A stretch of DNA of 64,000 bases from an uncultured Lachnospiraceae bacterium. Its GTDB lineage: Bacteria > Bacillota > Clostridia > Lachnospirales > Lachnospiraceae. Below, one piece after another: positions 34,080 through 42,591 of this stretch; the stretch's first letter is position 1, and every line of letters starts with the position of its first letter. Under the pieces are notes generated by a model that was not told the origin of the DNA, searched no databases, and saw only the letters and a list, made by a program, of their open reading frames with translations. The stretch covers positions 32,716 to 96,715 of the forward strand of contig CAKRIL010000005.1 in assembly GCA_934343915.1 (NCBI GenBank). The letters run 5' to 3'. Both the position numbers and the translations under genes were made by a program.

Positions 34080-35666
34080 ATGAAGTTTACCAGGCAGTAC
34101 AGAAAATTGAAGAATGTATATCTGAAGGTTGCAGTAGCTGCTTGCTTATTTGTTATATTTGTTATACCATTTGCTACACGATTTACAGCACCTGTACAAG
34201 CGGAGACCGGCAGCGGCAGAATGGCTGAGGGCATAGCAGGCTACACGGTTGTGCTTAACGGGACACCGGTTGCGGTCACAGGTTCCGAGGATGCTGCAAG
34301 AACAGCACTTCAGGCAGTCAGAAACAGACTTAATGAAGAGAACGGAATAGTCGTATATGCCGATACGAACCTTGAGGTCTATGCAGAGGACAACATAAGA
34401 GGTAAGCTTCTTGGTGAGGCGGAGCTTGAGAATGTGCTGTACAATGCGGTAGCTGCCACAGCGTATGTTCCTGATAATGTAGTATATACAGTTCGTATTG
34501 ATGACTTTATGGTAACTGTCAGAAGTGAGGCGGAGGTTATTGAACTGCTAGAGGCAGCCAAGAACAGAATCGCAGGCGAAGCCGCTGATGGCTTCCAGGT
34601 TGAGCTTGTGGACAGCACTTCGAACGGAATGTCATGCAGAACCGTTAATGTAACGACAGCCGACATCGCCATGAACGAGGCGGCCAAGGTTCTTGCAACA
34701 ATAGATGGTACGGATACGGTTCAGGTTACTGATGAGACAGTATTCGAGGACGGAGTTCTTTATGTAGGTTTCGCCGAGAACGTAGAGGTTATTGAGACAA
34801 GCGGTAATGCCAATGCCGTTAAGACAGTTGAGGAAGCACTTGAGGAGATAACCAAGGAGAAGGCTGAGAAGGGTACTTATGAGGTTGTTTCAGGTGACTG
34901 CCTTTCATCTATCGCAGAGAAGACGAACATACCTCTTGCTGATTTATATGCTCTCAATGAGAATCTTGATGAGAACAGCGTGATTATGCCGGGTGACCTT
35001 CTTACAATCACTGTTCCTACACCGGAGCTTTCGGTTGTGGTTAAGGAAGAGGTTACTTACAGCGAAGAGTATCAGGCAGACATTGTATATATCGACAACA
35101 ACAGTATGTATCAGGGACAGCAGAATGTGGTCACACAGGGAACACCGGGATACAGAGAGGTTATCGCAGTTGTAAGTTCAGCTAACAATGTTGAGTACGA
35201 CAGAGAGATTATAAGCCAGACTATTTTGACAGAGGCTACACCGACAGTAATTGAGAGAGGTACACAGATTCCTCCTACATTCATCAATCCTGTAAGCACG
35301 ATGCAGATTACATCGGATTACGGATACAGAGTTCATCCTGTAACTGGTCAGGTTGGAAGCTTCCATACAGGTATCGACCTGTATGTACCGATGGGAACAG
35401 CAGTTAAGGCTTCCTGTGGTGGTACGGTAACACTTGCAGGCTGGAACGGCGGCTACGGATGGTGCGTTGATATCAGCCATGGCAACGGAATTACGACAAG
35501 ATATGGCCACTTAAGTTCAATAGAGGTATCCGTTGGACAGACAGTTTCACAGGGGCAGAGAATTGCTCTTTCAGGTGCGAGCGGTAATGTAACGGGACCA
35601 CATCTTCACTTCGAGGTTCTGCTTTGGGGTAATACACAGAATCCGAAGGAATATTTGAACAGGTAA
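34080..35666 (+). CDS. Cell-wall peptidase with LysM, G5 and M23 domains
   Basis: 528 residues from the ATG at 34080, after GGAGGATGAT. A membrane/signal segment is at about 16-37. A LysM peptidoglycan-binding domain follows mid-protein (YEVVSGDCLSSIAEKTNIP), then a G5-like domain. A C-terminal M23 domain has the zinc ligands in RVHPVTGQVGSFHTGIDLYV and in GPHLHFEV. It should cleave peptide bridges in the wall, outside the membrane. All catalytic residues seem present. A terminator follows and the gene has its own promoter. Confidence 0.92.
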   Translation: MKFTRQYRKLKNVYLKVAVAACLFVIFVIPFATRFTAPVQAETGSGRMAEGIAGYTVVLNGTPVAVTGSEDAARTALQAVRNRLNEENGIVVYADTNLEVYAEDNIRGKLLGEAELENVLYNAVAATAYVPDNVVYTVRIDDFMVTVRSEAEVIELLEAAKNRIAGEAADGFQVELVDSTSNGMSCRTVNVTTADIAMNEAAKVLATIDGTDTVQVTDETVFEDGVLYVGFAENVEVIETSGNANAVKTVEEALEEITKEKAEKGTYEVVSGDCLSSIAEKTNIPLADLYALNENLDENSVIMPGDLLTITVPTPELSVVVKEEVTYSEEYQADIVYIDNNSMYQGQQNVVTQGTPGYREVIAVVSSANNVEYDREIISQTILTEATPTVIERGTQIPPTFINPVSTMQITSDYGYRVHPVTGQVGSFHTGIDLYVPMGTAVKASCGGTVTLAGWNGGYGWCVDISHGNGITTRYGHLSSIEVSVGQTVSQGQRIALSGASGNVTGPHLHFEVLLWGNTQNPKEYLNR

Positions 35667-35681
35667 TACAGATAATACAGG

Positions 35682-35712
35682 GCAGAGGGACAGCACTCCC
35701 TCTGCTTTATTA
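35682..35712 (+). terminator. Terminator after the M23 peptidase gene
   Basis: Stem GCAGAGGG (35682-35689) / CCCTCTGC (35698-35705), then TTTATTAATTT. Confidence 0.85.
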
Positions 35713-35726
35713 ATTTAAAAATATTC

Positions 35727-35754
35727 TTTACAAAGACGGCTTTTATGCTATAAT
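35727..35754 (+). promoter_or_regulatory. Promoter of murA
   Basis: TTTACA (35727-35732), 16-base spacer, TATAAT (35749-35754). Confidence 0.75.
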
Positions 35755-35859
35755 AGAACGGATATAGTATGAAAAGTGCATTAAAAAGGATGCAGTGCGC
35801 ATACTGAGAATGTACAGATGTTTCATATTAAGAAGAATTACATGTATTAGAGGTATGTA

Positions 35860-37152
35860 ATGGAACAGTATGTTATTAAGGGCGGTAATCCCTTAAGCGG
35901 TGAAGTGAATATTATCGGAGCCAAGAATGCGGCATTGGCAATTATTGCTGCTGCGATTATGGCGGACGAGACAGTGACAATAGATAATGTTCCGGATGTA
36001 AGCGATATACAGGTGCTTTTAGGTGCTGTGGAGAGCATCGGCGCGGTCGTAGAGCGCGTTGACAGACACACATTTAAGATTAATGGAGCACTTATCAATA
36101 CAACGATAGTTGACTATGAGAAGGCCAAGAAGATTAGAGGTTCATACTATCTTCTCGGAGCTCTTCTTGGAAAGTACAAGGATGCACATGTGGCATTCCC
36201 GGGAGGCTGTAATATCGGAACAAGACCGATAGACCAACATATCAACGGATTTAAGGCGATGGGTGCTGAAGTCGATACTGCATATGGCATGATAACGGCT
36301 ACAGCGGACAGGCTTGTAGGAAGCCACATATACCTTGATATGGAGTCCGTAGGTGCTACAATCAATATCATGCTTGCAGCGACGCTTGCGGAGGGCAGCA
36401 CGATAATAGAGAATGCTGCGAAGGAGCCTCATGTGGTTGATGTGGCGAACCTTCTTAACTGTATGGGTGCGAGCATCAAGGGTGCAGGAACCGATGTCAT
36501 AAGAATCAAGGGAGTGCAGAAGCTTCACGGAGCCTCGTATTCTATTATACCTGACCAGATTGAGGCTGCCACATTCATGTGTGCCGCGGCAGCGACAGGC
36601 GGGGATGTGCTCATCAAGAATGTTATACCTAAGCATCTTGAGGCGATTACAGCCAAGCTTACGCAGATAGGCTGTGAGGTATCGGAATTCGATGACTCTG
36701 TGCGCGTTGTGGGCTACCGCAATATGAAGTATACGAATGTTAAGACACTTCCGTATCCGGGCTTTCCTACGGATGTGCAGCCGCAGATAACAGTGGTTCT
36801 TGCACTTGCGAAGGGAACCAGTATCGTTACAGAGGGAATCTTCGAGAACAGATTCAAGTATGTTGATGAGCTTGCCAAGATGGGCGCAGATATTACCGTC
36901 GAGGGTAATACGGCTATCGTGAAGGGTGTTGAGCGCTATACGGGAGCCGAGGTTACGGCACCTGATCTGCGTGCGGGAGCGGCACTTGTGCTTGCAGGAC
37001 TTGCCGCAGACGGCGTTACGATAGTGGATGATATCAAGTATATCTTAAGAGGATATGAAGACTTCGACATTAAACTCAGAGAGCTTGGAGCCAGGATAGA
37101 GTATGTACAGAGCGAGAAGGAGATTCGCAAGTTCGTGCTCAAAACCTCATAA
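35860..37152 (+). CDS. murA: UDP-N-acetylglucosamine 1-carboxyvinyltransferase
   Basis: 430 residues, full length. It starts with GNPLSGEVNIIGAKNAALA and carries the catalytic Cys in AFPGGCNIGTRPIDQHINGF, the target of fosfomycin; a Cys-to-Asp change would give resistance, but Cys is present. It transfers enolpyruvate from PEP to UDP-GlcNAc, the first step of peptidoglycan synthesis. Own promoter and terminator. Confidence 0.95.
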   Translation: MEQYVIKGGNPLSGEVNIIGAKNAALAIIAAAIMADETVTIDNVPDVSDIQVLLGAVESIGAVVERVDRHTFKINGALINTTIVDYEKAKKIRGSYYLLGALLGKYKDAHVAFPGGCNIGTRPIDQHINGFKAMGAEVDTAYGMITATADRLVGSHIYLDMESVGATINIMLAATLAEGSTIIENAAKEPHVVDVANLLNCMGASIKGAGTDVIRIKGVQKLHGASYSIIPDQIEAATFMCAAAATGGDVLIKNVIPKHLEAITAKLTQIGCEVSEFDDSVRVVGYRNMKYTNVKTLPYPGFPTDVQPQITVVLALAKGTSIVTEGIFENRFKYVDELAKMGADITVEGNTAIVKGVERYTGAEVTAPDLRAGAALVLAGLAADGVTIVDDIKYILRGYEDFDIKLRELGARIEYVQSEKEIRKFVLKTS

Positions 37153-37156
37153 AATA

Positions 37157-37205
37157 AAAGGAGTTATTAATCAGCGGGTGATGTTGATTAATAACTCCTT
37201 TTTTA
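37157..37205. terminator. Bidirectional terminator (murA and the minus-strand small RNA)
   Basis: Perfect 17-bp arms, AAAGGAGTTATTAATCA (37157-37173) and TGATTAATAACTCCTTT (37185-37201). TTTTTT follows on the + strand, and TTTTATTTTA on the minus strand. Confidence 0.9.
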
Positions 37206-37299
37206 ATGTGGAAAACAACGGTCTGTTCCGGGTGACTTGAACCCTGCAGCTGCCACGCTGAGTTCTGGAATGATTGCCTTGTTGCTGCAGCCTGCTTGA
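37157..37299 (-). ncRNA. Candidate structured small RNA (~140 nt), possibly 6S-like
   Basis: A perfect TATAAT on the minus strand ends at 37306, and the terminator at 37157-37205 closes the unit. No credible reading frame lies between. The RNA starts near TTCAAGCAGGCTGCAGCAAC. It can fold into one rod-like, interrupted hairpin: AACAA-GG with CC-G-UUGUU, UUCC with GGAA, GAAC with GUUC, and GGGU with ACCC. A single long hairpin with a central bulge is the shape of 6S RNA, but I cannot confirm the family by eye. Its promoter overlaps the stop codon of the HD-GYP gene. Confidence 0.5.
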
Positions 37300-37305
37300 A
37301 AGTAT

Positions 37306-37335
37306 ATTATACAATAGCAACAATCTTGAGTTCAG
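37306..37335 (-). promoter_or_regulatory. Promoter of the candidate small RNA
   Basis: Minus strand: CTGAAC (37330-37335), 18-base spacer, perfect TATAAT (37306-37311), placed inside the last codons of the HD-GYP gene. Confidence 0.6.
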
Positions 37336-38404
37336 AATGCTTAAGAAGATCGATGAACTCATCACCTATCTTTATCATCGGACGATACAGACACATAGGA
37401 TTAATCATGACTATCTCTCCGACACGGCCATCGCTTAAGCGGGCGTTGTTGTGAAGATAAGTGGAAGAAATTCTGTTCAGAAATGTCATAAGGTAATGCG
37501 GGTCGTACTTGTTAAGCCCATCCTTGTCGAACATTTCGATTACGTCGAATGGACAGAATGCACCACGATAGCTTCTTGAAGCCGTCATCGCATCATATAC
37601 ATCTGCGATGGCGATAATCTTGGCAAAAGGAGTGATTCGTGCAGCATCCGCATGGAACGGATAGCCGGAACCGTCACAGCGCTCATGGTGAAGCAGACAT
37701 GCTTCCTTGATTCTAATATCTAACGGCTGATTTCTCAAAATATCGTAACCACGCTTGACATGTTCCTTCATAAGCTGGAACTCCTCGTCTGAAAGTCTTC
37801 CCGGCTTATTGAGAATCTCCTTAGGGATTGTAAACTTTCCGATATCATGAAGGAGTGCGGCAACTGTGAGAACCTTAAGGTCATCACCCGTAATACCCAG
37901 CCACTTGCCGAGAATGTTGGATATAAGCGCTACATTAAGGCTGTGTGTGGATGTGATATCATCATAGTTTCGAAGATTATGGATGATATCAAAGATATGG
38001 ATGGTGTTCTTTGAAGAAGTTATAAGCCCTGCCGCATCCTTATATATGGAATCAGTATCAATAGTCTGACCTGATGCTATGGACTGAGTGATAACGGAGG
38101 TAAGGTTACCTATGGAGGCTTCATAATCTGCCTTGAAATGCTTAAAGTCCGCGCTGTTCTTAATTTTTTCCGAGTAGCTGTCATTGGAAGCCTGACTTGC
38201 CTTCACCGGTGCCGGCTTGGCAGCCGGAGCAGGACTGTCATCGATAGGAACTTCAAGAATCGTATAATATTCAAGCTTTGATATCGTAGCTTCATCAAGC
38301 ACGAATCCGGCAGGAAGGACAAGCTGCCCTGCCGGATTGTATAAGTCTTCTGCTATAACCATTCCGGGTTTTACTTCAAATGAAAAAAGAATCTTCTTAG
38401 CCAT
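37307..38404 (-). CDS. HD-GYP domain protein, probable cyclic-di-GMP phosphodiesterase
   Basis: 365 residues. An N-terminal region of about 50 residues and a Pro/Ala linker precede the HD-GYP domain (about 150-345). The HD pair is in ALLHDIGKFTIPKEILNKPG and the GYP signature is in LLHHERCDGSGYPFH, followed by IIAIADVYDAMTASRSYR. HD-GYP enzymes linearise cyclic-di-GMP and related dinucleotides. No GGDEF partner is in the window. GGAGT precedes the ATG. Transcription probably starts near 38655, leaving a 250-base leader that holds a possible small gene. Confidence 0.9.
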   Translation of the reverse strand: MAKKILFSFEVKPGMVIAEDLYNPAGQLVLPAGFVLDEATISKLEYYTILEVPIDDSPAPAAKPAPVKASQASNDSYSEKIKNSADFKHFKADYEASIGNLTSVITQSIASGQTIDTDSIYKDAAGLITSSKNTIHIFDIIHNLRNYDDITSTHSLNVALISNILGKWLGITGDDLKVLTVAALLHDIGKFTIPKEILNKPGRLSDEEFQLMKEHVKRGYDILRNQPLDIRIKEACLLHHERCDGSGYPFHADAARITPFAKIIAIADVYDAMTASRSYRGAFCPFDVIEMFDKDGLNKYDPHYLMTFLNRISSTYLHNNARLSDGRVGEIVMINPMCLYRPMIKIGDEFIDLLKHSELKIVAIV

Positions 38405-38433
38405 ATGTACTCCTTTGTGTCTTGATTTTTATG

Positions 38434-38649
38434 TTATTTTTCGAGAAGCTTGAAAACACTGACAAAATCCTTAAGCTTTTCAGCCTGTGCTGTGACCTTC
38501 TCGAATTCTCCCCTGATAATCTTGCTTAAGAAGCTTCCTGTTAAGGAATTTTTCTTGAATACTTGTCTTTTAATTATCCAGATTTTCTCCAATCCGAGGC
38601 GTATGCGCGTCACTGCGCAGTGTGATTCCCAAATAGAATCAAGAGTCAT
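38434..38649 (-). CDS. Possible small protein ahead of the HD-GYP gene
   Basis: A 71-codon frame. The second half (EFEKVTAQAEKLKDFVSVFKLLEK) has codon usage like its neighbours and could be a helical small protein. However, the ATG lies only a few bases from the predicted transcription start and has no ribosome-binding site. It would have to be leaderless or start internally. It may instead be untranslated leader of the HD-GYP gene. Confidence 0.35.
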   Translation of the reverse strand: MTLDSIWESHCAVTRIRLGLEKIWIIKRQVFKKNSLTGSFLSKIIRGEFEKVTAQAEKLKDFVSVFKLLEK

Positions 38650-38661
38650 GCATTTAGCTGT

Positions 38662-38690
38662 ATTATACCATTTTGAAGAAGTAAAGGCAA
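38662..38690 (-). promoter_or_regulatory. Promoter of the HD-GYP transcript
   Basis: Minus strand: TTGCCT (38685-38690), 17-base spacer, perfect TATAAT (38662-38667). It is divergent from metK. Confidence 0.75.
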
Positions 38691-38754
38691 CAACAAGCTA
38701 TATAAAAAGACGAAAAGAAGAATTCTAAAATTTTTTTTATTGCAATATATACTA

Positions 38755-38783
38755 TTGACTAATTGGAATTAATATATTATAGT
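38755..38783 (+). promoter_or_regulatory. Promoter of the metK riboswitch transcript
   Basis: TTGACT (38755-38760), 17-base spacer, TATAGT (38778-38783). Confidence 0.8.
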
Positions 38784-38814
38784 TTATATGCAAAAAAGTT
38801 CATAGAAGGTTTAT

Positions 38815-38950
38815 CCCTTATTCAGAGTGATGGAGATACATAGGATCTGTGAAGTCACGGCAACCCCGATTTTGGAAGGTGCCAGCCTGAGCGAGATATG
38901 CCGTTCATGACACTGTCAGGTGTCTTATGAATGGTTCGAACAATAAGAGG
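38815..38950 (+). ncRNA. SAM-I (S-box) riboswitch before metK
   Basis: The conserved S-box elements appear in order: CAGAGTGATGGAG, GTGAAGTCACGGCAACC, GGAAGGTGCCAGCCTGAGCGA, a variable P4 hairpin, and the closing AACAATAAGAGG. P1 pairs CTTATT (38817-38822) with AATAAG (38942-38947). It binds S-adenosylmethionine. A terminator follows at 38969, so SAM should switch off metK by premature termination. Together with its promoter and terminator it fills the 400-base gap between the divergent genes. Confidence 0.93.
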
Positions 38951-38968
38951 ATTTGATTAGTATTATTC

Positions 38969-38994
38969 AAGTCCACTTAATGTGGACTTTTTTT
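38969..38994 (+). terminator. Riboswitch expression-platform terminator
   Basis: Stem AAGTCCAC (38969-38976) / GTGGACTT (38982-38989) with a run of seven or more T, placed between the SAM aptamer and metK. Confidence 0.9.
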
Positions 38995-39049
38995 AATCCT
39001 ATTAACACTTTTAACAATTTTATTTTTACCAATCGAAAGGAGATTTCAG

Positions 39050-40234
39050 ATGAGTTATTTATTTACTTCAGAGTCAGTAACCGAAGGACATCCTGACAAA
39101 ATCTGCGACCAGGTATCTGATGCCATTCTCGATGCGATGCTCGAGCAGGATCCGATGAGCCGTGTTGCATGTGAGACACTTACCAATACAGGCTTTATCA
39201 TGGTTATGGGTGAGATTACAACCAAGGCTAATGTTGATATTCCGGCAGTTGTAAGAAAGACCGTAACAGATATCGGCTACAACACATCAGAGTACGGCTT
39301 CGACGGCAATACCTGTGCAGTTATGGTATCTCTCGATAAGCAGTCACCTGATATTGCAATGGGTGTTGATAAGGCACTCGAAGCTAAGGAAAATCAGATG
39401 ACGGACGAGCAGATTGAGGCAATAGGTGCCGGAGACCAGGGTATGATGTTCGGATATGCGTCAAATGAGACAGAGGAGTATATGCCATATCCTATCGCAC
39501 TTGCGCACAGACTTGCAAGACAGCTTACCAAGGTAAGAAAGGACGGAACTCTTAAGTATCTTCGTCCGGACGGCAAGACACAGGTTACGGTTGAGTATGA
39601 TGACAACCATAAGCCTGTACATCTCAATGCAGTGGTTCTCTCAACACAGCATGATCCTGATGTTACACAGGAGCAGATTCATGCGGACATTAAGAAGCAT
39701 GTATTCGATGAGATTCTTCCAAAGGAGCTCGTTGATGACAAAACCAAGATGTATATTAATCCTACCGGACGTTTCGTAATCGGTGGTCCTAACGGAGACA
39801 GCGGACTTACAGGACGTAAGATTATTGTTGATACCTATGGTGGATTCGCACGTCACGGCGGCGGAGCTTTTTCAGGAAAGGACTGCACGAAGGTTGACCG
39901 TTCCGCAGCTTACGCAGCACGTTATGTTGCTAAGAACATCGTTGCAGCAGGACTTGCAGAGCGCTGTGAGATTCAGCTTTCATATGCAATCGGTGTTGCA
40001 CAGCCTACATCAATCAATATCGATACATTCGGCACAGGCAAGGTATCTGATGATAAGCTTTCCGAGATAGTATCAGAGAACTTCGATTTAAGACCGGCAG
40101 GAATCATCAGGATGCTTGACTTAAGAAGACCTATCTACAAGCAGACAGCAGCTTACGGACACTTCGGACGTAATGACATTGATGTACCTTGGGAGAAGCT
40201 TGATAAGGTTGACGTTTTAAGAAAATATCTGTAA
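39050..40234 (+). CDS. metK: S-adenosylmethionine synthetase
   Basis: 394 residues, full length. The ATP and metal motifs are present: EGHPDKICDQVSDAILDA, GAGDQGMMFGYA and GGGAFSGKDCTKVDRS. It makes S-adenosylmethionine from methionine and ATP. The start follows AAAGGAG. Control by the SAM-I riboswitch upstream gives product feedback. A terminator follows at 40282. Confidence 0.97.
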   Translation: MSYLFTSESVTEGHPDKICDQVSDAILDAMLEQDPMSRVACETLTNTGFIMVMGEITTKANVDIPAVVRKTVTDIGYNTSEYGFDGNTCAVMVSLDKQSPDIAMGVDKALEAKENQMTDEQIEAIGAGDQGMMFGYASNETEEYMPYPIALAHRLARQLTKVRKDGTLKYLRPDGKTQVTVEYDDNHKPVHLNAVVLSTQHDPDVTQEQIHADIKKHVFDEILPKELVDDKTKMYINPTGRFVIGGPNGDSGLTGRKIIVDTYGGFARHGGGAFSGKDCTKVDRSAAYAARYVAKNIVAAGLAERCEIQLSYAIGVAQPTSINIDTFGTGKVSDDKLSEIVSENFDLRPAGIIRMLDLRRPIYKQTAAYGHFGRNDIDVPWEKLDKVDVLRKYL

Positions 40235-40281
40235 TTATTTATATTTAATTTATAAACTTACACATAATAATGTGGTACAAT

Positions 40282-40313
40282 AGACGCATGAGCATGGCTT
40301 GTGCGTCTTTTTT
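40282..40313 (+). terminator. Terminator after metK
   Basis: Stem AGACGCA (40282-40288) / TGCGTCT (40302-40308) with an inner AGC/GCT pair, followed by TTTTTT. Confidence 0.85.
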
Positions 40314-40336
40314 ATGTAATAGGAAACTTTGTTCCT
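40309..40336 (+). repeat. Short dispersed repeat, copy 1
   Basis: Shares an identical 21-base run, including ATGTAATAGGAAACTT, with 56634-56654. Both copies start in the T-tract of a terminator and continue into a small hairpin (here AGGAA/TTCCT). Confidence 0.6.
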
Positions 40337-40386
40337 CTAAACAGGCAAAGAACTCAGGTCATTATGTGATAAAGGGGTAACGTGTA

Positions 40387-41898
40387 ATGAAGCTTAAAAC
40401 AAAAATGCAATTAGCATTCTGCGTACTGTGTATAGTTCCTATAATACTTATAGCTGCGGTGCTCAGTCTTGGAACCTACAAGTTAAAGACTATCTACCAC
40501 ACCTATAAGATAGATATGAACACCTATACGGTAATGTTCAATCCTATGCTTGCGTTCAATGCAGTCAATTCAAGCATTGAGGATGAGCTTGAAGCTGTGA
40601 GGGATGCCAATCCAGATTTGCTGTGTGATTCGGATTATCTTACTGAGTACTGCAACGGACTTACGAACGATGCAACGAACATTGTCGTAAATCTTAACGG
40701 CGGGTATGTTTTTTCCAATTATGATAATGATGAGCTTGAGGACGAGCTGTATGCGGAGCTCACCAAGATGGAACAGCTTGGACAGCTTGACGGACTGCAG
40801 GGCGGAATGTATCTGGGCGGCAATCTGCAGATGCTTGTCAACAGAGTACTTTTCAAATGCAGCGACGGGAAAGAGGGCAGGCTCTACATCATAACGCATA
40901 TAGAGCATATCGTTCCTCAGGTTAAAAATATGGTCATTCTTTTCCTGATGTGCCTTGCAATTATACTTATTGCGGCGAGCGGCTGTATCAGCGTGTGGGT
41001 GTACAGAGGTCTTGTGTCACCTGTTAAGAAGTTAAGAGATGCTACACACAATATCACGGAGGGTAATCTTGACTTCACTCTTAAGAATAAGCGTCATGAT
41101 GAGATTGGTGAGCTCATCGACGACTTTGAGGTCATGAGAAAGAGACTCAAGGAGTCGGCTGAGGAGAAGATACAGAACGATAAGGAGAGCAGAGAACTCA
41201 TAAGCAATATATCTCATGACCTTAAGACACCTATGACGGCAATCAAGGGCTATGTCGAAGGAATCATGGACGGCGTGGCAGATACACCGGAGAAGATGGA
41301 CAGATATGTAAGAACGATATATAATAAGACGGTGGATATGGATAAGCTTATTAATGAGCTCACGCTGTATTCCAAGATTGACGCTAATAAGATTCCTTAC
41401 AATTTCAACAAAATCAATGTCGCAGAGTACTTTGACGACTGTGTGAGTGAGTTGAATGTTGAGCTTGAGTCGAAAAATATTGAGCTGGGTTACTTTAATT
41501 ATGCGGACAAGGCTGCTGTTATCATAGCCGACCCGGAGCAGTTAAAGCGTGTAATCAATAATATAATAAGCAATTCCGTGAAGTATATGTACCCGGACAG
41601 GAAGGGAATTATCAATATCAGAATAAGCGATGCGGATGATTTCGTGCAGTTCGAGATTGAGGATAACGGAAAGGGAATTGCACAGAAGGATGTCCAGTAC
41701 ATCTTTGACAGGTTCTATCGCACGGATTCTTCAAGAAATTCCGCTCAGGGCGGAAGCGGCATCGGACTTTCCATTGTTAAGAAGATTATAAGCGACCATG
41801 GCGGACAGATATGGGCGACAAGCAAGGAAGGTACGGGAACCGTAATGCATTTCGTGCTCAGAAAATATAAAAATCAGGAGAGTGGAAGCAATGAGTAA
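40387..41898 (+). CDS. Sensor histidine kinase
   Basis: 503 residues. Membrane spans are at about 9-28 and 179-203, with an extracytoplasmic sensor of about 150 residues between them. A HAMP domain follows (YRGLVSPVKKLRDATHNIT). The phospho-accepting His lies in LISNISHDLKTPMTAIKGY. The ATP-binding domain shows NNIISNSVKYM, DNGKGI and GGSGIGLSIV. The start follows AAAGGGG. It overlaps the response regulator gene, forming a two-component pair. The signal is unknown. Confidence 0.94.
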   Translation: MKLKTKMQLAFCVLCIVPIILIAAVLSLGTYKLKTIYHTYKIDMNTYTVMFNPMLAFNAVNSSIEDELEAVRDANPDLLCDSDYLTEYCNGLTNDATNIVVNLNGGYVFSNYDNDELEDELYAELTKMEQLGQLDGLQGGMYLGGNLQMLVNRVLFKCSDGKEGRLYIITHIEHIVPQVKNMVILFLMCLAIILIAASGCISVWVYRGLVSPVKKLRDATHNITEGNLDFTLKNKRHDEIGELIDDFEVMRKRLKESAEEKIQNDKESRELISNISHDLKTPMTAIKGYVEGIMDGVADTPEKMDRYVRTIYNKTVDMDKLINELTLYSKIDANKIPYNFNKINVAEYFDDCVSELNVELESKNIELGYFNYADKAAVIIADPEQLKRVINNIISNSVKYMYPDRKGIINIRISDADDFVQFEIEDNGKGIAQKDVQYIFDRFYRTDSSRNSAQGGSGIGLSIVKKIISDHGGQIWATSKEGTGTVMHFVLRKYKNQESGSNE

Positions 41899-42580
41899 AA
41901 TATTGATTATTGAGGATGAGGAAAGTATTGCTGAGCTTGAGAGGGATTATCTTGAGATAAGCAGCTATGAGGTTACAATCTGCAATGACGGAGAGAAGGG
42001 ACTTAAGGAGGCACTCGACAACGAGTATGACCTGTATATTCTTGACCTTATGCTTCCGGGAGTTGACGGCTTCGAGATATGCAAGGCGATAAGAAGCAAG
42101 AAGAATACACCTATCATTATGGTGTCGGCTAAGAAGGATGATATAGACAAGATAAGAGGCTTAGGTCTTGGTGCCGATGATTATATGACCAAGCCGTTCA
42201 GCCCGAGCGAGCTTGTAGCGCGTGTTAAGGCACATCTTGCGAGATATGAGAGGCTTGTCGGAAGTGCAATGCCGGAGAATGATGTTATCGAAATCAGAGG
42301 TCTTAAGATTGACAAGACAGCAAGACGTGTGTTCGTAAACGGTGAGGAAAAGACTTTCACAACGAAGGAATTCGATCTTCTCACCTTTCTTGCACAGAAT
42401 CCTAACCGTGTGTTTTCCAAGGAGGAACTGTTCAACAAGATTTGGGATATGGAATCAATCGGTGATATTGCGACAGTTACCGTGCATATCAAGAAGATAA
42501 GAGAGAAGATTGAGTTCGATACCTCTAACCCACAGTACATAGAAACCATCTGGGGTGTGGGTTACAGATTCAAGGCATAA
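41891..42580 (+). CDS. OmpR/PhoB-family response regulator
   Basis: 229 residues from the ATG at 41891, which overlaps the kinase stop; a GTG at 41882 is the alternative. The receiver domain has the acidic pair (IIEDEES), the phosphorylated Asp in YILDLMLPG and the Lys in DDYMTKPFSP. The C-terminal winged helix has FTTKEFDLLTFLAQNPNRVFS and ETIWGVGYRFKA. It is the partner of the kinase just upstream. Its target genes are unknown. Confidence 0.95.
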   Translation: MSKILIIEDEESIAELERDYLEISSYEVTICNDGEKGLKEALDNEYDLYILDLMLPGVDGFEICKAIRSKKNTPIIMVSAKKDDIDKIRGLGLGADDYMTKPFSPSELVARVKAHLARYERLVGSAMPENDVIEIRGLKIDKTARRVFVNGEEKTFTTKEFDLLTFLAQNPNRVFSKEELFNKIWDMESIGDIATVTVHIKKIREKIEFDTSNPQYIETIWGVGYRFKA

Positions 42581-42591
42581 TCGGTGATTTG

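Noticed and set aside
37171..37365. 64-codon minus-strand frame across the candidate small RNA
   Set aside because: It crosses the HD-GYP stop, the RNA promoter and the terminator; no ribosome-binding site.
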